Of a stretch of 64,000 nt of DNA, positions 39,443 through 49,771 are shown in pieces. The stretch's first letter is position 1. Every line of letters starts with the position of its first letter. The translations under genes and the position numbers were made by a program. Source of the DNA: Croceicoccus hydrothermalis (lineage in GTDB: Bacteria > Pseudomonadota > Alphaproteobacteria > Sphingomonadales > Sphingomonadaceae); the NCBI RefSeq assembly GCF_022378335.1, contig NZ_JAIQCI010000009.1:42133-106132 (forward strand), read 5' to 3'. Under the pieces are notes generated by a model, which worked only from the letters and a program-made list of their open reading frames with translations, searched no databases and was not told the origin of the DNA.

Positions 39443-40201
39443 ATGGAACTCGAACTATGGGTCATTGCGGCCCTCGCCCTTGTCGCGGTGCTCACCGGCT
39501 TTATCGATTCGATCGCGGGCGGCGGCGGGCTTATCACGGTGCCTGCGCTGCTGTTTGCTGGGCTGCCGCCGCAACTGGCGCTCGGCACGAACAAGACGCA
39601 GTCGATCTTTGCCACCACCATGGCGTTCCGCAACTATACGAAGGCCGGGCTCGTCGACTGGCGACACGAAAAATGGCTGGCCTTGCTGGCGTTTGCGGGC
39701 GCGGCATTGGGCGCGTTCATGGTGCAGCGGATCTCGCCGGCGGTGCTGCAACTCATCGTGCCGCTGTTCCTGATGGCGGTCGCGCTCTACGTGCTGCTTT
39801 CCCCGCGCATGGACGACGTTCCTTCGCAGGAGCGCCTGTCGCGGCGGGGTTATGCGCCGGTGGCGACGGGGATCGGGTTCTACGACGGGTTCTTCGGTCC
39901 TGGAACGGGCAGCTTCTTTGCCGCATCGCAGGTCGGATTGCGCGGCGAAGGGCTGACGCGGGCGACGGCGAATGCAAAGCTTTTCAACATGCTGACCAAT
40001 CTTGCCAGCGTGCTGCTGTTCGCGTTCGGTGGCAAGGTCATCTGGGCTGTCGGGCTGAGCATGGCGGTGGGTTCGATGACCGGCTCCTGGATCGGTTCGC
40101 ACTTCGCGGTGAAACACGGGGCGAAGTTGATCCGGCCGCTGCTCGTGGTGATCAGCATCGCACTGACGGCGCGGCTGGTATGGGACTGGTTTTCCGGCTG
40201 A
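39443..40201 (+). CDS. TSUP-family transporter (TauE/SafE)
   Basis: This 252-residue inner-membrane protein has about eight hydrophobic helices in two repeats. Family motifs are GFIDSIAGGGGLITVPALL near the N-terminus and GFYDGFFGPGTGSFFA in the second half. The family exports sulfite, sulfonates or other small organic acids; the substrate here is not shown. The chosen ATG has AAGGCG upstream. It is divergent from the AlkB-like gene and ends 5 bases from the convergent DUF481 gene. Confidence 0.92.
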   Translation: MELELWVIAALALVAVLTGFIDSIAGGGGLITVPALLFAGLPPQLALGTNKTQSIFATTMAFRNYTKAGLVDWRHEKWLALLAFAGAALGAFMVQRISPAVLQLIVPLFLMAVALYVLLSPRMDDVPSQERLSRRGYAPVATGIGFYDGFFGPGTGSFFAASQVGLRGEGLTRATANAKLFNMLTNLASVLLFAFGGKVIWAVGLSMAVGSMTGSWIGSHFAVKHGAKLIRPLLVVISIALTARLVWDWFSG

Positions 40202-40205
40202 TCGC

Positions 40206-41123
40206 TTAAAAATCGTAGATCAGCGTGAAACGCGAAAGCGTGTCTGTCTTGAGCGCGCCATCCGGCGGCCCGGTTTCATGTTGCAACGAATAGGACAGCC
40301 GCGCCTTCAGCCCGTCGCCGATCCCCGCTTCCACCCCGCTCAGCGTGTTGAAACTGCTGTTACCGGAGCGCAGGAACATGTTGGCCTCCTGCGTCACGCC
40401 GATAACCTCGGTCACCTGCCAGTCGAGGTCCATCGCCCCTAGCGCCGCAATGAAGCGTTCGTTCCCCTCCGGCACGAGCTCTGCCGAACGCAGCGCCGGC
40501 CCGCCCTTCACCGACAATTGCAGCCCGTCGCGTTCGAACACGCGATACCCCACCCCGCCAGACGCGGAATAGCGCGAGGTAAATCCCTGAAACCGGTCGC
40601 GCTCATACTGGAACAGACCGAATACGAAGCCTTTTTCGGAGAAATTGTAATTGGGTTCATACGATGCGCGATATTGTTCGCGCGTGGTATTGCCCGAACT
40701 GCGCTGATAATCGACGCGGGCGGCGATCCGGTGCTGCCAGTCGATCCCCACACGTTCGAGTGACAGCGCGCCAGTAAACCCCGTATTGCGCGTGTTCCCG
40801 GTTGACCGGAATGCGCCGACCTCACCCTTCCCTTTCCAGTAATCGAAGAGATGGGCGTTGCGGATCGCCTTTTCCTTGCGCCGCTGCTCTTCGGCAAGGC
40901 GCGTGCGGCGGCGATCCTGAAACTCCTGATACAGCGTGTTGATCTCACGCGTGTCGGCCGGGTGGGTCTGCCGCGCGAGTTCGACCACCGTTTCCACCTT
41001 TGCAAGGTCGCCCGTCGCGATCGCCGCCTCCACCATGGCGCGCACACCGTCGGGCAACGCGGCATGGGCCGGTGCGGGCAGCATGGCGGTGGCGAGGATC
41101 AGCGGTGCGGCAGCAATCTTCAT
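40206..41123 (-). CDS. exported DUF481 protein
   Basis: This 305-residue protein has a cleavable signal peptide (MKIAAAPLILATAMLPAPAHA), a short helical segment, and a beta-rich C-terminal DUF481 domain (about 95-305) that begins with GEVGAFRSTGNTRNTGFTG and ends with RFTLIYDF. The alternating pattern and terminal Phe suit an outer-membrane beta-barrel of unknown function. It lies 17 bases after the ABC permease on the same strand. Confidence 0.85.
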   Translation of the reverse strand: MKIAAAPLILATAMLPAPAHAALPDGVRAMVEAAIATGDLAKVETVVELARQTHPADTREINTLYQEFQDRRRTRLAEEQRRKEKAIRNAHLFDYWKGKGEVGAFRSTGNTRNTGFTGALSLERVGIDWQHRIAARVDYQRSSGNTTREQYRASYEPNYNFSEKGFVFGLFQYERDRFQGFTSRYSASGGVGYRVFERDGLQLSVKGGPALRSAELVPEGNERFIAALGAMDLDWQVTEVIGVTQEANMFLRSGNSSFNTLSGVEAGIGDGLKARLSYSLQHETGPPDGALKTDTLSRFTLIYDF

Positions 41124-41140
41124 GCCAGCGCGCTTACCAA

Positions 41141-41914
41141 TCAGTCGCGCAGACGCCAACCGGTCTTGAAGATCCACGCGATGATCGCGATGCAAAGCGC
41201 GAGGAACGCCAGGGTCAGCCCCGCCGCGACGCCAATGCTGACATCCGCCTCGCCATAAAAGGTCCAGCGCAGCCCGCTCACCAGATAGACGACCGGGTTG
41301 AACAGCGCGATGGTTCGCCACGGTTCGGCCAGCATGTCGATCGAATAGAACGTGCCCCCGAGGAAGGTCAGCGGGGTGAGGACAAGCAGCGGAACCATCT
41401 GCAATTTTTCGAACCCTTCGGCCCACAGGCCAAGGATGAACCCGAACAGCGAAAAGGCGCAGGCCACCAATATGATGAAACCGAAGGCCAGCAGCGGATG
41501 CTCGATCCGGTAATCGACGAAGATCGTCGCGGTCGCGAGGATGATCGCGGCGAGAATAAGCGATTTCGTCACCGCCGCCCCGATAAAGCCGATGAGCGTT
41601 TCGCCCACCCCCACCGGAGCCGACAGCAATTCGTAAATCGAGCCGGTAAAGCGCGGCATGTAGATGCCGAAACTGGCATTGGACGTGCTTTCGGACAAAA
41701 GCGTGAGCAGGAGCAGGCCCGGCACGATGAAGGCGCCGTAATCCACGCCGCCGACATTGTTCATCCGCCCGCCGATCGCCGCGCCGAACACGACGAAGTA
41801 CAGACAGGTGGTGATGACCGGCGACACGATCGTGCCGAACACGGCCCGCCATGCCCGGTATAATTCATTGCGATAGATGGCGAGTGCGCCGCGTGCGTTG
41901 AAACCGGCGTTCAT
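41141..41914 (-). CDS. ABC-2 type transporter permease
   Basis: This 257-residue inner-membrane protein has about six helices and the ABC-2 family layout (VFGTIVSPVITTCLYFVVFG, TFLGGTFYSIDMLAEPWRTI, FNPVVYLVSGLRWTFYGE), close to NodJ and DrrB-like exporters. It works with the ATPase encoded just upstream; their genes overlap by 4 bases. The exported compound is unknown. Confidence 0.92.
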   Translation of the reverse strand: MNAGFNARGALAIYRNELYRAWRAVFGTIVSPVITTCLYFVVFGAAIGGRMNNVGGVDYGAFIVPGLLLLTLLSESTSNASFGIYMPRFTGSIYELLSAPVGVGETLIGFIGAAVTKSLILAAIILATATIFVDYRIEHPLLAFGFIILVACAFSLFGFILGLWAEGFEKLQMVPLLVLTPLTFLGGTFYSIDMLAEPWRTIALFNPVVYLVSGLRWTFYGEADVSIGVAAGLTLAFLALCIAIIAWIFKTGWRLRD

Positions 41915-42882
41915 GCGTCCTGCCCTTCGGAGATGTCTTCTTCATTCTGGACGAGATCGACGAAGATATCCTCCAGGCTGGATTCCTTCTGATCGAGCGC
42001 GGTGAACACGATTCCCTCGATGGTGAGCGTGCGGGCGAGTTCGGCCACCTCCTGCTTGCCCTTGCCCGATCCGTCGCCGCCGCGATAGCACAGCACCGTG
42101 CCCCCGTCGGCGAGCGTCACGGGGAAACGGTCCAGTGCCCCGGGAACGTCGCGCATCGGTTCGGCAAGAGTAAAGCGCGCCTCGGTCCGGCCGAGCCGGG
42201 CCATCATCGCATCCTTTTCATCAACGAGCAGGATGCGCCCCTTGTCGATCACGCCGACCCGGTCGGCCATTTCCTCGGCCTCCTCGATATAATGGGTGGT
42301 GAGGATGATCGTCGTGCCATTGTCCCGCAATTGCGCGATGAGCCGCCACATGTCGCGGCGCAGTTCCACATCGACACCCGCGGTCGGCTCGTCGAGGAAT
42401 AAAAGATCCGGATCATGTGACAGCGCCTTTGCGATGAGCACGCGCCGCTTCATCCCGCCCGAAAGCGTGCGGATCTGTGCGTCCCGCTTGTCCCATAGTT
42501 GGAGGGACCGCAGCACTGCCTCGATCCGGTCCGGGTCCGCCGGCGCGCCGAAAAGCCCGCGGGAATAGGCAATGGACCGGCCCACGGTTTCGAACATGTC
42601 AAAGCCCAGCTCCTGCGGAACCAGCCCGATCTTCGCCCGCGCCCGGCGCCAGTCGTCGGCCATGTCGTGCCCGAATGCGACGATGCGCCCGGATGTCGGC
42701 CGCACCATTCCGCACACCGCCCCGATCAACGTGGTCTTGCCCGCGCCATTGGGGCCGAGCAGCGCGAAAATCTCGCCCCGGCGTATGGTAAGGTCGGCAT
42801 TGTCCAGAGCCTTTACCGCAGGAGCGCCGCCGCGCCCCGCGTATTGCTTCGTCAGCCCGCGAATTTTCAGAATGTCAGCCAC
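41911..42882 (-). CDS. ABC transporter ATP-binding protein
   Basis: This 323-residue ATPase has Walker A GPNGAGKTT near residue 43, the signature LSGGMKRRVLIAKALSHDP, Walker B LLFLDEPTAGVD and the switch His in ILTTHYIEEAEEMADRVG. The C-terminal extension matches drug or polysaccharide ABC-2 exporters. It overlaps the permease start, which makes them a two-component exporter. It follows queA after 36 bases. Confidence 0.94.
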   Translation of the reverse strand: MADILKIRGLTKQYAGRGGAPAVKALDNADLTIRRGEIFALLGPNGAGKTTLIGAVCGMVRPTSGRIVAFGHDMADDWRRARAKIGLVPQELGFDMFETVGRSIAYSRGLFGAPADPDRIEAVLRSLQLWDKRDAQIRTLSGGMKRRVLIAKALSHDPDLLFLDEPTAGVDVELRRDMWRLIAQLRDNGTTIILTTHYIEEAEEMADRVGVIDKGRILLVDEKDAMMARLGRTEARFTLAEPMRDVPGALDRFPVTLADGGTVLCYRGGDGSGKGKQEVAELARTLTIEGIVFTALDQKESSLEDIFVDLVQNEEDISEGQDA

Positions 42883-42918
42883 GTCCGCTTAGTGGGGCCG
42901 CAACCGGCGCATTACAAG

Positions 42919-43947
42919 TCAGGGAATGAGAAGCGAGGCATCGCCATAGCTGTAGAACCGGTAACGTTGCGCAATGGCGTGCGCGTAAATCGCCTGCATC
43001 CGGTCCAGCCCCATCAATGCGCTCACCAACATGAACAGCGTCGACTTGGGCAAGTGGAAATTCGTCATAAGGCCATCGATTGCGCGAAAGCGATAGCCCG
43101 GCGTGATGAAGATGTCGGTATCCCCCTCGAACGGGCGGATAATGCCGTCGTCCCCCGTCGCGCTTTCCAGCACGCGCAGCGACGTCGTGCCGACCGAAAT
43201 CACGCGCCCGCCCGCGCTGCGCACCGCATTCAGCCGGTCCGCCGTCGCCGCATCGATCCGGCCCCATTCCGAATGCATGGCGTGGTCGGCGGTGTCGTCG
43301 GCCTTTACCGGAAGAAAAGTGCCCGCCCCCACATGCAGCGTCAGCGTTTCACGGCCCACGCCCGCATCGTCAAGCGCGGCGATAAGCTCCGGCGTGAAAT
43401 GCAGAGCGGCGGTCGGTGCGGCGACGGCCCCGTCCTTTTGCGCGAACATGGTCTGATAATCGCGCCGGTCCTGCGCATCCGTGCCGCGCTTGCCCGCGAT
43501 ATAGGGCGGCAAGGGCATGGTTCCCGCACGTTCGAGCAGCACCTCGACCGGCTCCTCGCCCGCGAAACAAAGCGTCCAGCTGCCGTCGTCGTGGCGGGTT
43601 TCCGCAGTCGCGGTCACCTCGGCGGGAAAGCGGATCTCGTCTCCTTCGCGCAGGCGCTTCGCATTCTTGACGAAGGCCTGCCACCGGCGCAGGTCCACCC
43701 GCTTGTGCAGCGTGGCGCCGATGCGAGCCTCCCCGCGATAACCTTCGAGCCGGGCGGGAATGACGCGCGTGTCGTTGAAGATCAGCACGTCCCCGCGCCG
43801 CAATACGGCAGGAAGATCGCGGACGCCTGCATCGCGGATCCCGGCGGCACCCTCCGCGACGAGCATGCGCGCGGCATCGCGCGGCCGCGCCGGGCGCAGC
43901 GCTATGTTTTCGGGCGGAAGTTCGAAATCGAAAAGGTCGACACGCAT
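42919..43947 (-). CDS. queA: S-adenosylmethionine:tRNA ribosyltransferase-isomerase
   Basis: QueA transfers the ribosyl part of SAM to preQ1 in tRNA, making epoxyqueuosine. The 342-residue protein starts [20 protein letters not shown] and has [73 protein letters not shown] and [16 protein letters not shown], all classic. It belongs to the minus-strand block with cyclophilin and coaD. Confidence 0.98.
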   Translation of the reverse strand: MRVDLFDFELPPENIALRPARPRDAARMLVAEGAAGIRDAGVRDLPAVLRRGDVLIFNDTRVIPARLEGYRGEARIGATLHKRVDLRRWQAFVKNAKRLREGDEIRFPAEVTATAETRHDDGSWTLCFAGEEPVEVLLERAGTMPLPPYIAGKRGTDAQDRRDYQTMFAQKDGAVAAPTAALHFTPELIAALDDAGVGRETLTLHVGAGTFLPVKADDTADHAMHSEWGRIDAATADRLNAVRSAGGRVISVGTTSLRVLESATGDDGIIRPFEGDTDIFITPGYRFRAIDGLMTNFHLPKSTLFMLVSALMGLDRMQAIYAHAIAQRYRFYSYGDASLLIP

Positions 43948-44019
43948 GGCGCGCCCTTAGGCCGGGTGCGCCTTATTGCAAAGCGCCGGATTTCGAAAAA
44001 CGGACCCTGGCGCCGACGC

Positions 44020-44757
44020 TTATTCGTTTGCGTCCGCCACCGGGGCGTTCAACATGTCGGCGGTCACGTCGCTCGTGGGCGCGGTGTTGATCGCCGGGCG
44101 CGGTGCGTTCTCGCTGCCGAGAGAGGCCTGTACGATGCGTGTCGGATTGGCGGGCGGTTCGCCGCGATTGATCGCGTCGGCATATTCCATGCCGCCGATG
44201 ACGCGCCCGAAATTGGTATAATCCCGGTCGAGCGCCATGCGCGGATAGAACACGATGAAAAACTGGCTATTGGCCGAATCGGGATCCTGCGTGCGCGCCA
44301 TCGATACCGTGCCGCGCAAATGGGGCACGCGGTTGAATTCCGACTTCAGATCGGGGAGCGAGGAACCGCCATTGCCGGTGCCCGTCGGGTCGCCGGTCTG
44401 TGCCATGAAACCGTCGATCACGCGGTGAAAGATGATGCCGTCGTAAAACCCTTCGCGGGTCAGCGTCTTTATCCGTTCGACATGGTTCGGCGCCCATTCG
44501 GGTTTCAGGCGGATGGTCACCCGCCCGCCATTCGACAGGTCGAGCAGCAGGACATTGTCGGGATCGACGCTCGCATCCGTTTCGATCTGAAAATAGGTGG
44601 GGCCGATCGCCGGCGCAATGGCGGGCCGGTCGGTGCCCGATGCCTGCGCGGGTGCTTCCTGCGACGCTGTATCTGGCGCGGCGTCCTGCGCCGTGGCGGG
44701 GGCGGCCGCGAACAGGGACGTGGCCATGCCCAGACCGGTCAGCATGCGAAATTTCAT
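44020..44757 (-). CDS. periplasmic cyclophilin-type peptidylprolyl isomerase
   Basis: This 245-residue protein has a signal peptide (MLTGLGMATSLFAAAPATAQ), a Thr/Ala/Gln-rich linker, and a cyclophilin domain with FYDGIIFHRVIDGFMAQTGDPTGTG and GTVSMARTQDPDSANSQFFI, which hold the catalytic Arg and substrate-binding residues. It helps fold exported proteins. A further 9 codons are open upstream of the chosen ATG. The protein lies between coaD and queA. Confidence 0.93.
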   Translation of the reverse strand: MKFRMLTGLGMATSLFAAAPATAQDAAPDTASQEAPAQASGTDRPAIAPAIGPTYFQIETDASVDPDNVLLLDLSNGGRVTIRLKPEWAPNHVERIKTLTREGFYDGIIFHRVIDGFMAQTGDPTGTGNGGSSLPDLKSEFNRVPHLRGTVSMARTQDPDSANSQFFIVFYPRMALDRDYTNFGRVIGGMEYADAINRGEPPANPTRIVQASLGSENAPRPAINTAPTSDVTADMLNAPVADANE

Positions 44758-44886
44758 TGCAGTGTCGTTCCTGTATCGACGCATTGGGAAAGCTTGCGGT
44801 TAGAGGCGCGATGCTGACGATACAATGAATATTCCCGGTTCAGGCGCCCGCAACGCCAGCCGCCACATCGCCGCCCGGTTTCGCTG

Positions 44887-45402
44887 TCAATAATCGCCCT
44901 TCTGCCCGTCGCGCGCGACGCGGGCAACGACCTCGCCCCGCACGTGATCGCTTACGAAAGGGGAAATATCGCCGCCGAACCAGGCGATCTCCTTCACCAG
45001 CTTCGACGCGATCGGCTGAAGGCAGACATCGGCCATCAGGAAGATGGTTTCGATCGTATCGTTGAGCTGCTGATTCATGCCCGCCATCTGATACTCATAC
45101 TCGAAATCCGCGACGGCGCGCAGGCCGCGCACGATGACCGTGGCACCTTGCGTCTCGGCGAATTTCATGAGCAGGGCATTGAATCCGACCACGCTCACAT
45201 TGTCGATCCCCATGGCCGCGATCTCGCGCTCGACCATGCCGATACGCTCGGCCGGGCTGAACATCGGGTTCTTCGACGGGTTGGTGGTGACACCGATGAT
45301 CAACCGGTCGACGAGCTTTGCCCCGCGGCGGATAATATCGCAATGGCCGCGGGTGATCGGATCGAACGTGCCGGGATAGACTCCGGTTCTTGGTTCACTC
45401 AT
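44887..45402 (-). CDS. coaD: phosphopantetheine adenylyltransferase
   Basis: CoaD adds AMP to 4'-phosphopantetheine, the penultimate step of coenzyme A synthesis. The 171-residue protein has the nucleotidyltransferase opening GVYPGTFDPITRGHCDII (the HxGH-type motif is RGHCD), VRGLRAVADFEYE, and the second motif SKLVKEIAWFGGDISPFV. Length is normal. It is 21 bases after ispA. Confidence 0.97.
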   Translation of the reverse strand: MSEPRTGVYPGTFDPITRGHCDIIRRGAKLVDRLIIGVTTNPSKNPMFSPAERIGMVEREIAAMGIDNVSVVGFNALLMKFAETQGATVIVRGLRAVADFEYEYQMAGMNQQLNDTIETIFLMADVCLQPIASKLVKEIAWFGGDISPFVSDHVRGEVVARVARDGQKGDY

Positions 45403-45423
45403 CGTTTCGGCCTCCCCCGGCCC

Positions 45424-46323
45424 TTATTGTTTTCGTTCGATAACGAATTGCGCCAATGCGCGCAGAAGATCCGCCTCGTGGTCGTAAACGGCGAGATGGC
45501 CGATCGCCTGCGTGATCAGCGCCTGCGCCTGTTCGCGCGCGCGTTCGGCGCCGAGCAGCGACACGAACGTCGCCTTGCCCGCATTCGCATCCTTGCGCAG
45601 CGCCTTTCCGGCAAGCGCCTCGTCGCCTTCGTGATCGAGCAGATCGTCCGCGATCTGAAACGCAAGGCCGATGTCATGCGCATAGAGCCTGAGCGGGGTG
45701 CGCGCATCCACCGGCACCCGGCCCAGGATCGCGCCCATTTCCACAGACGCGCCGAGCAAGGCCCCGGTCTTGAGCTGCTGCAAGCGCGTCACCGTCGGCA
45801 AGTCGAAGCTTTGCTCTTCGGCGACGATATCCATCATCTGCCCGCCGGCCATGCCGGCCGACCCGCTAGCCCCCGCCAGCGTCATCATCAGCTCGGCGCG
45901 AAGGATCGGGTCGGTCACGATGTCGGGCGCGCCCAGAATTTCGAACGCCAGGGCATGCAGCGAATCGCCCGCCAGCACCGCCGTGCCCACGTCGAAGGCG
46001 CGATGCGCCGTCGGCTTTCCATGGCGCAGATCGTCGTCGTCCATGCACGGCAGATCGTCATGCACCAGCGAATAGGCGTGGATCGCCTCGATCGCGCAGC
46101 CCACGCGCACCGCGACATCGCGCGACACGCCGAACATTTCCGCAACCGCGACACACAGCAGCGGGCGCACCCGCTTGCCCCCGCCGATCGCGGCATAGCG
46201 CATCGCCTCGATCAGCCGCTTGCGCGCGTCGTCCGGCACCGGCAGCATCGCATCGAAACAGGCATCGACCTCGCCTGCGATGCGGGACAGTGCGCCCGAA
46301 AGGCTGTTGCTGATGTCCGTCAC
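45424..46323 (-). CDS. ispA: polyprenyl (farnesyl) diphosphate synthase
   Basis: IspA joins isopentenyl and dimethylallyl diphosphates to make farnesyl diphosphate. The 299-residue protein has GGGKRVRPLLC, the first aspartate motif DDLPCMDDDDLRHGKPT and the second DDLLDHEGD. The start is GTG at 46323 (VTDISNSL), chosen because the Arg-rich frame above it overlaps xseB. Gene order xseB-ispA is very common. Product chain length is inferred from context. Confidence 0.94.
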   Translation of the reverse strand: MTDISNSLSGALSRIAGEVDACFDAMLPVPDDARKRLIEAMRYAAIGGGKRVRPLLCVAVAEMFGVSRDVAVRVGCAIEAIHAYSLVHDDLPCMDDDDLRHGKPTAHRAFDVGTAVLAGDSLHALAFEILGAPDIVTDPILRAELMMTLAGASGSAGMAGGQMMDIVAEEQSFDLPTVTRLQQLKTGALLGASVEMGAILGRVPVDARTPLRLYAHDIGLAFQIADDLLDHEGDEALAGKALRKDANAGKATFVSLLGAERAREQAQALITQAIGHLAVYDHEADLLRALAQFVIERKQ

Positions 46324-46348
46324 GCGGGCCGGCCCGACATCGCCATGG

Positions 46349-46603
46349 TCAACCCTGCGCCTCGTCAAACGGGCGGGTCGCCGTCGGCTTTCCCTCCGCA
46401 TCCGCGACAATCGCCTCGATCCGGGCCTGCGCCGCGTCGAGCCGCGACTGGCAATGCTTGCGCAATTTTTCGCCGCGCCCGTAAAGCGCGATCGATTCGT
46501 CGAGCCCGGCTTCCCCGCTTTCCAGCTTGCGGACCGTATCCTCAAGCTGCTTGAGCGCCTGCTCGTAGCTCAGCGCGGCGATATCGTCGTTGCCCTCGTC
46601 CAT
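46349..46603 (-). CDS. xseB: exodeoxyribonuclease VII small subunit
   Basis: XseB supports the large subunit XseA in cutting single-stranded DNA. The 84-residue, helical protein has the family core [20 protein letters not shown] and [19 protein letters not shown]. It is followed by ispA after 25 bases. xseA is not in the window. Confidence 0.95.
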   Translation of the reverse strand: MDEGNDDIAALSYEQALKQLEDTVRKLESGEAGLDESIALYGRGEKLRKHCQSRLDAAQARIEAIVADAEGKPTATRPFDEAQG

Positions 46604-46721
46604 GGCGCGCAGCTTTGGCGGGGCGCGGCGTCACGGTCAAGCCTGCGGATCGAGGAACCGGGTGTCGAAAGCCCGGCAAAAATGCTGGCAGTCGGCGCGC
46701 GGCGTGGCTAAGGCGCGGCGC

Positions 46722-48893
46722 ATGGCTGAAATCACTCCCGACGTCGTCGAGGCCCATGGCCTTTCCACCGAAGAATATCAGCGCGTGCTCACAGCGCTCG
46801 GCCGTGAGCCCAATCTGGTCGAACTCGGCATATTCTCCGTCATGTGGTCGGAACATTGCAGTTATAAAAGCAGCCGCTTTCACCTGAAGCAGCTTCCGAC
46901 CGAGGCGGACTGGGTCATCTGCGGACCGGGCGAAAACGCGGGCGTCATCGACATCGGCGCCGGGCCGGACGGGACGAAGCTGGCGGCGATCTTCAAGATG
47001 GAAAGCCACAACCACCCCAGCTATATCGAGCCGTATCAGGGCGCGGCGACAGGCGTCGGCGGGATCCTGCGCGATGTGTTCACGATGGGCGCGCGCCCGG
47101 TCGCCAACATGAACGCGCTGCGTTTCGGGCGGCCCGATCACCCGAAGATGAAGCATCTGGTGCAGGGCGTCGTTGCCGGCATCGGCGGATACGGCAATTG
47201 CGTCGGCGTGCCGACCGTGGGCGGGGAGACGAATTTCGATCCCGCCTATGATGGAAATATCCTCGTCAACGCGATGACGGTGGGCGTCGCCGATGCGGAC
47301 AGGATATTCTACTCCGCCGCGACGGGCGTGGGCAATCCGATCGTCTATGTCGGGTCGAAGACGGGGCGCGACGGCATTCACGGCGCCACCATGGCGAGCG
47401 CCGATTTCGGCGACGACATCGAGGAAAAACGCCCCACCGTGCAGGTGGGCGATCCCTTCGTGGAAAAGCTGCTGATCGAGGCGTGCCTGGAACTGATGGC
47501 GACGGATGCCATCGTCGCAATTCAGGACATGGGCGCCGCCGGCCTCACCAGCAGCAGCGTCGAGATGGCCACCAATGGCAAGACCGGCATCCGGCTCGAC
47601 ATGGATGCCGTGCCCTGCCGCGAGGATGGCATGACGCCGTACGAGATGATGCTGTCCGAAAGCCAGGAGCGCATGCTCATGGTCCTCAAACCCGGGCGTG
47701 AGGCCGAGGCGGAGGCGATCTTCCGCAAGTGGGAGCTGGATTTCGCGATCATCGGCGAGGTCACCGATACGCAGCGGATGGAGCTGACCTTCGGTGGGGA
47801 AACGGTGTGCGACATCCCGCTCGGCCCGCTTGCCGACGATGCGCCGGAATATGAGCGCCCCTTCGTGTCGGACGCCGAATACAGGGCATGGGCCGATGTG
47901 GCCCCGCTCGGCCATATCCCCGAAAGCGACGTGGGCGCGGACCTGCTGCGCCTCATGGGTACGCCTGCCCTCGCCTCCCGCCGTTGGATATGGGAGCAAT
48001 ACGATTCGCAGGTCGGCGCCGACACGATGCAGAAATCGGGCGGCGATGCGGCAGTGGTGCGCGTGCATGGCACGGACAAGGCGTTGGCCATGACGACCGA
48101 TTGCACCCCGCGTTACTGCTATGCCGATCCGTACGAAGGCGGCAAACAGGCCATTGCCGAGGCCTATCGCAATCTGTGTGCGGTGGGCGCGCGGCCGCTC
48201 GCGGTGACCAATTGCCTCAATTTCGGCAATCCGCAGCGGCCCGAGATCATGGCGCAATTCGTCGGTTGCCTGAACGGGATGGGCGATGCGTGTCGCGCGC
48301 TCGATTTCCCGATCGTCTCCGGCAATGTCAGCCTTTACAACGAGAGCAAGGCGACCGGTGGCGGCAGCGCGATCCTGCCCACCCCGGCGATCGGCGGGGT
48401 GGGACTGCTCGACGATCTTTCGAGCATGGCGACCATCGCGTTCCGGAACGAAGGCGATGCCATCTGGCTTGTCGGCGGCGAAGGCACCGACCTTGGTCAG
48501 TCCGTCTGGCTGCGCGAGATTCACGGGCGCACGGCGGGCGATGCGCCGCGTGTCGATCTCGCCGCAGAGGCCCGCAATGGCGCCGCGGTGCGCGAGGCCA
48601 TCGCCGATGGCATCGCAAGTGCCGTCCATGATGTGAGCGATGGGGGATTGCTTGTCGCGCTTGCCGAAATGGCGATGGCGGGCGGGCTTGGCTGCACGCT
48701 CGATGCCCCGCTCGACGCCGCGCGGGCGTTTGCCGAGGATCAGGGCCGATACATCGTCACGATCGCGTCCGATGCGACATTGCCGGATGCGGTGCGCATC
48801 GGGACGGTGGGCGGCGACGCGGTTGCGGGTGTTTCACTCGCCGCGCTGCGCGATGCGCATGACAGCTTTTTCCGCGACTGGATGGCGGGTTAG
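46722..48893 (+). CDS. purL: phosphoribosylformylglycinamidine synthase subunit PurL
   Basis: PurL makes formylglycinamidine ribonucleotide in purine synthesis, using ammonia supplied by PurQ with PurS. At 723 residues it is the short form that needs those partners, which are not in the window. Motifs are [65 protein letters not shown] and [13 protein letters not shown]. The frame is open before the ATG at 46722, but the family starts at MAEITPD. The stop overlaps the convergent serB stop. Confidence 0.97.
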   Translation: MAEITPDVVEAHGLSTEEYQRVLTALGREPNLVELGIFSVMWSEHCSYKSSRFHLKQLPTEADWVICGPGENAGVIDIGAGPDGTKLAAIFKMESHNHPSYIEPYQGAATGVGGILRDVFTMGARPVANMNALRFGRPDHPKMKHLVQGVVAGIGGYGNCVGVPTVGGETNFDPAYDGNILVNAMTVGVADADRIFYSAATGVGNPIVYVGSKTGRDGIHGATMASADFGDDIEEKRPTVQVGDPFVEKLLIEACLELMATDAIVAIQDMGAAGLTSSSVEMATNGKTGIRLDMDAVPCREDGMTPYEMMLSESQERMLMVLKPGREAEAEAIFRKWELDFAIIGEVTDTQRMELTFGGETVCDIPLGPLADDAPEYERPFVSDAEYRAWADVAPLGHIPESDVGADLLRLMGTPALASRRWIWEQYDSQVGADTMQKSGGDAAVVRVHGTDKALAMTTDCTPRYCYADPYEGGKQAIAEAYRNLCAVGARPLAVTNCLNFGNPQRPEIMAQFVGCLNGMGDACRALDFPIVSGNVSLYNESKATGGGSAILPTPAIGGVGLLDDLSSMATIAFRNEGDAIWLVGGEGTDLGQSVWLREIHGRTAGDAPRVDLAAEARNGAAVREAIADGIASAVHDVSDGGLLVALAEMAMAGGLGCTLDAPLDAARAFAEDQGRYIVTIASDATLPDAVRIGTVGGDAVAGVSLAALRDAHDSFFRDWMAG

Positions 48894-49771
48894 TCGACCC
48901 ATTCATCCTTGGGAATGTCGAACAGTTCGAGCACGGCGGTAAGATCGCCGCGCTCGATCCAGCCATTGGCCGCCTCGCGCGCCTTCGGCTTCGCGCGATA
49001 GGCGATGCCGTAATCGGCAGCCTCCAGCATCGGAATGTCGTTCGCGCCGTCCCCCATCGCGAGGCTGCGCGCATTATCGCCGAGCCGGTCCATCTCCTCG
49101 CGCAAGGTCCGCGCCTTCACCCCCGAATCCACGATGGCGGAGGCAAGCTTTCCGGTCAGTTGCCCGTCCGCGATGGCGAGCCGATTGCCAACCACCCGTT
49201 CAAATCCGATCATGGCCGCCACCGGGTCGGCGAAACTGTGGAAACCACCGGTGACCAACACCGTATGGGCCCCGCGCGACCGAAGCGTCTGCACCAGCTT
49301 GCGTGCGCCGCGAACCGGCTCGATCCGCTCGGCCAGGCATTGCGCGATGGTATCCTCCGCCAATCCGGTCAACAGCCCGACACGTTCGGTCAGTGCCGCC
49401 TCGAAATCCAGTTCGCCGCGCATGGCCCGCTCGGTAATGGTGGAAATCTCGTCCTTCAATCCGGCAAAATCGGCGAGTTCGTCGATGCATTCCTGCCCGA
49501 TCATGGTGGAATCCATGTCGGATACCAGGAGATGCGGCACCTCGATCGGGCGGTCCGACATCAACAGATCGCACGGGCCGAAAGATTGGTCGAGAATGGC
49601 CGCGACCGCCGATGGCTCACCCTCGGGCAGGGAAATCTGAAGGACGTCGCCGCAGAAATCCATCATCTGCGCACCCGCGATCGTCCAGCCGCGCTCGGCC
49701 AGCTTCGCCGCCGCGGTGTCGATGCCGGTTTCCAGTTTCGCGCTGTCTGCTATCAATCGGGCAATGAGCAA
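48890..49771 (-). CDS. serB: phosphoserine phosphatase
   Basis: SerB makes serine from phosphoserine. The 293-residue HAD-family protein has an N-terminal ACT-like part and the catalytic motifs [19 protein letters not shown] (nucleophile Asp), [11 protein letters not shown] and [17 protein letters not shown]. The C-terminal region is normal. The start overlaps divergently with the miaA start by a few bases. Confidence 0.96.
   Translation of the reverse strand: MLIARLIADSAKLETGIDTAAAKLAERGWTIAGAQMMDFCGDVLQISLPEGEPSAVAAILDQSFGPCDLLMSDRPIEVPHLLVSDMDSTMIGQECIDELADFAGLKDEISTITERAMRGELDFEAALTERVGLLTGLAEDTIAQCLAERIEPVRGARKLVQTLRSRGAHTVLVTGGFHSFADPVAAMIGFERVVGNRLAIADGQLTGKLASAIVDSGVKARTLREEMDRLGDNARSLAMGDGANDIPMLEAADYGIAYRAKPKAREAANGWIERGDLTAVLELFDIPKDEWVD

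Noticed and set aside
46542..48629. A 695-codon minus-strand frame opposite purL
   Set aside because: purL has all its family motifs on the plus strand. The antisense frame shows only Arg/His-rich low-information sequence.
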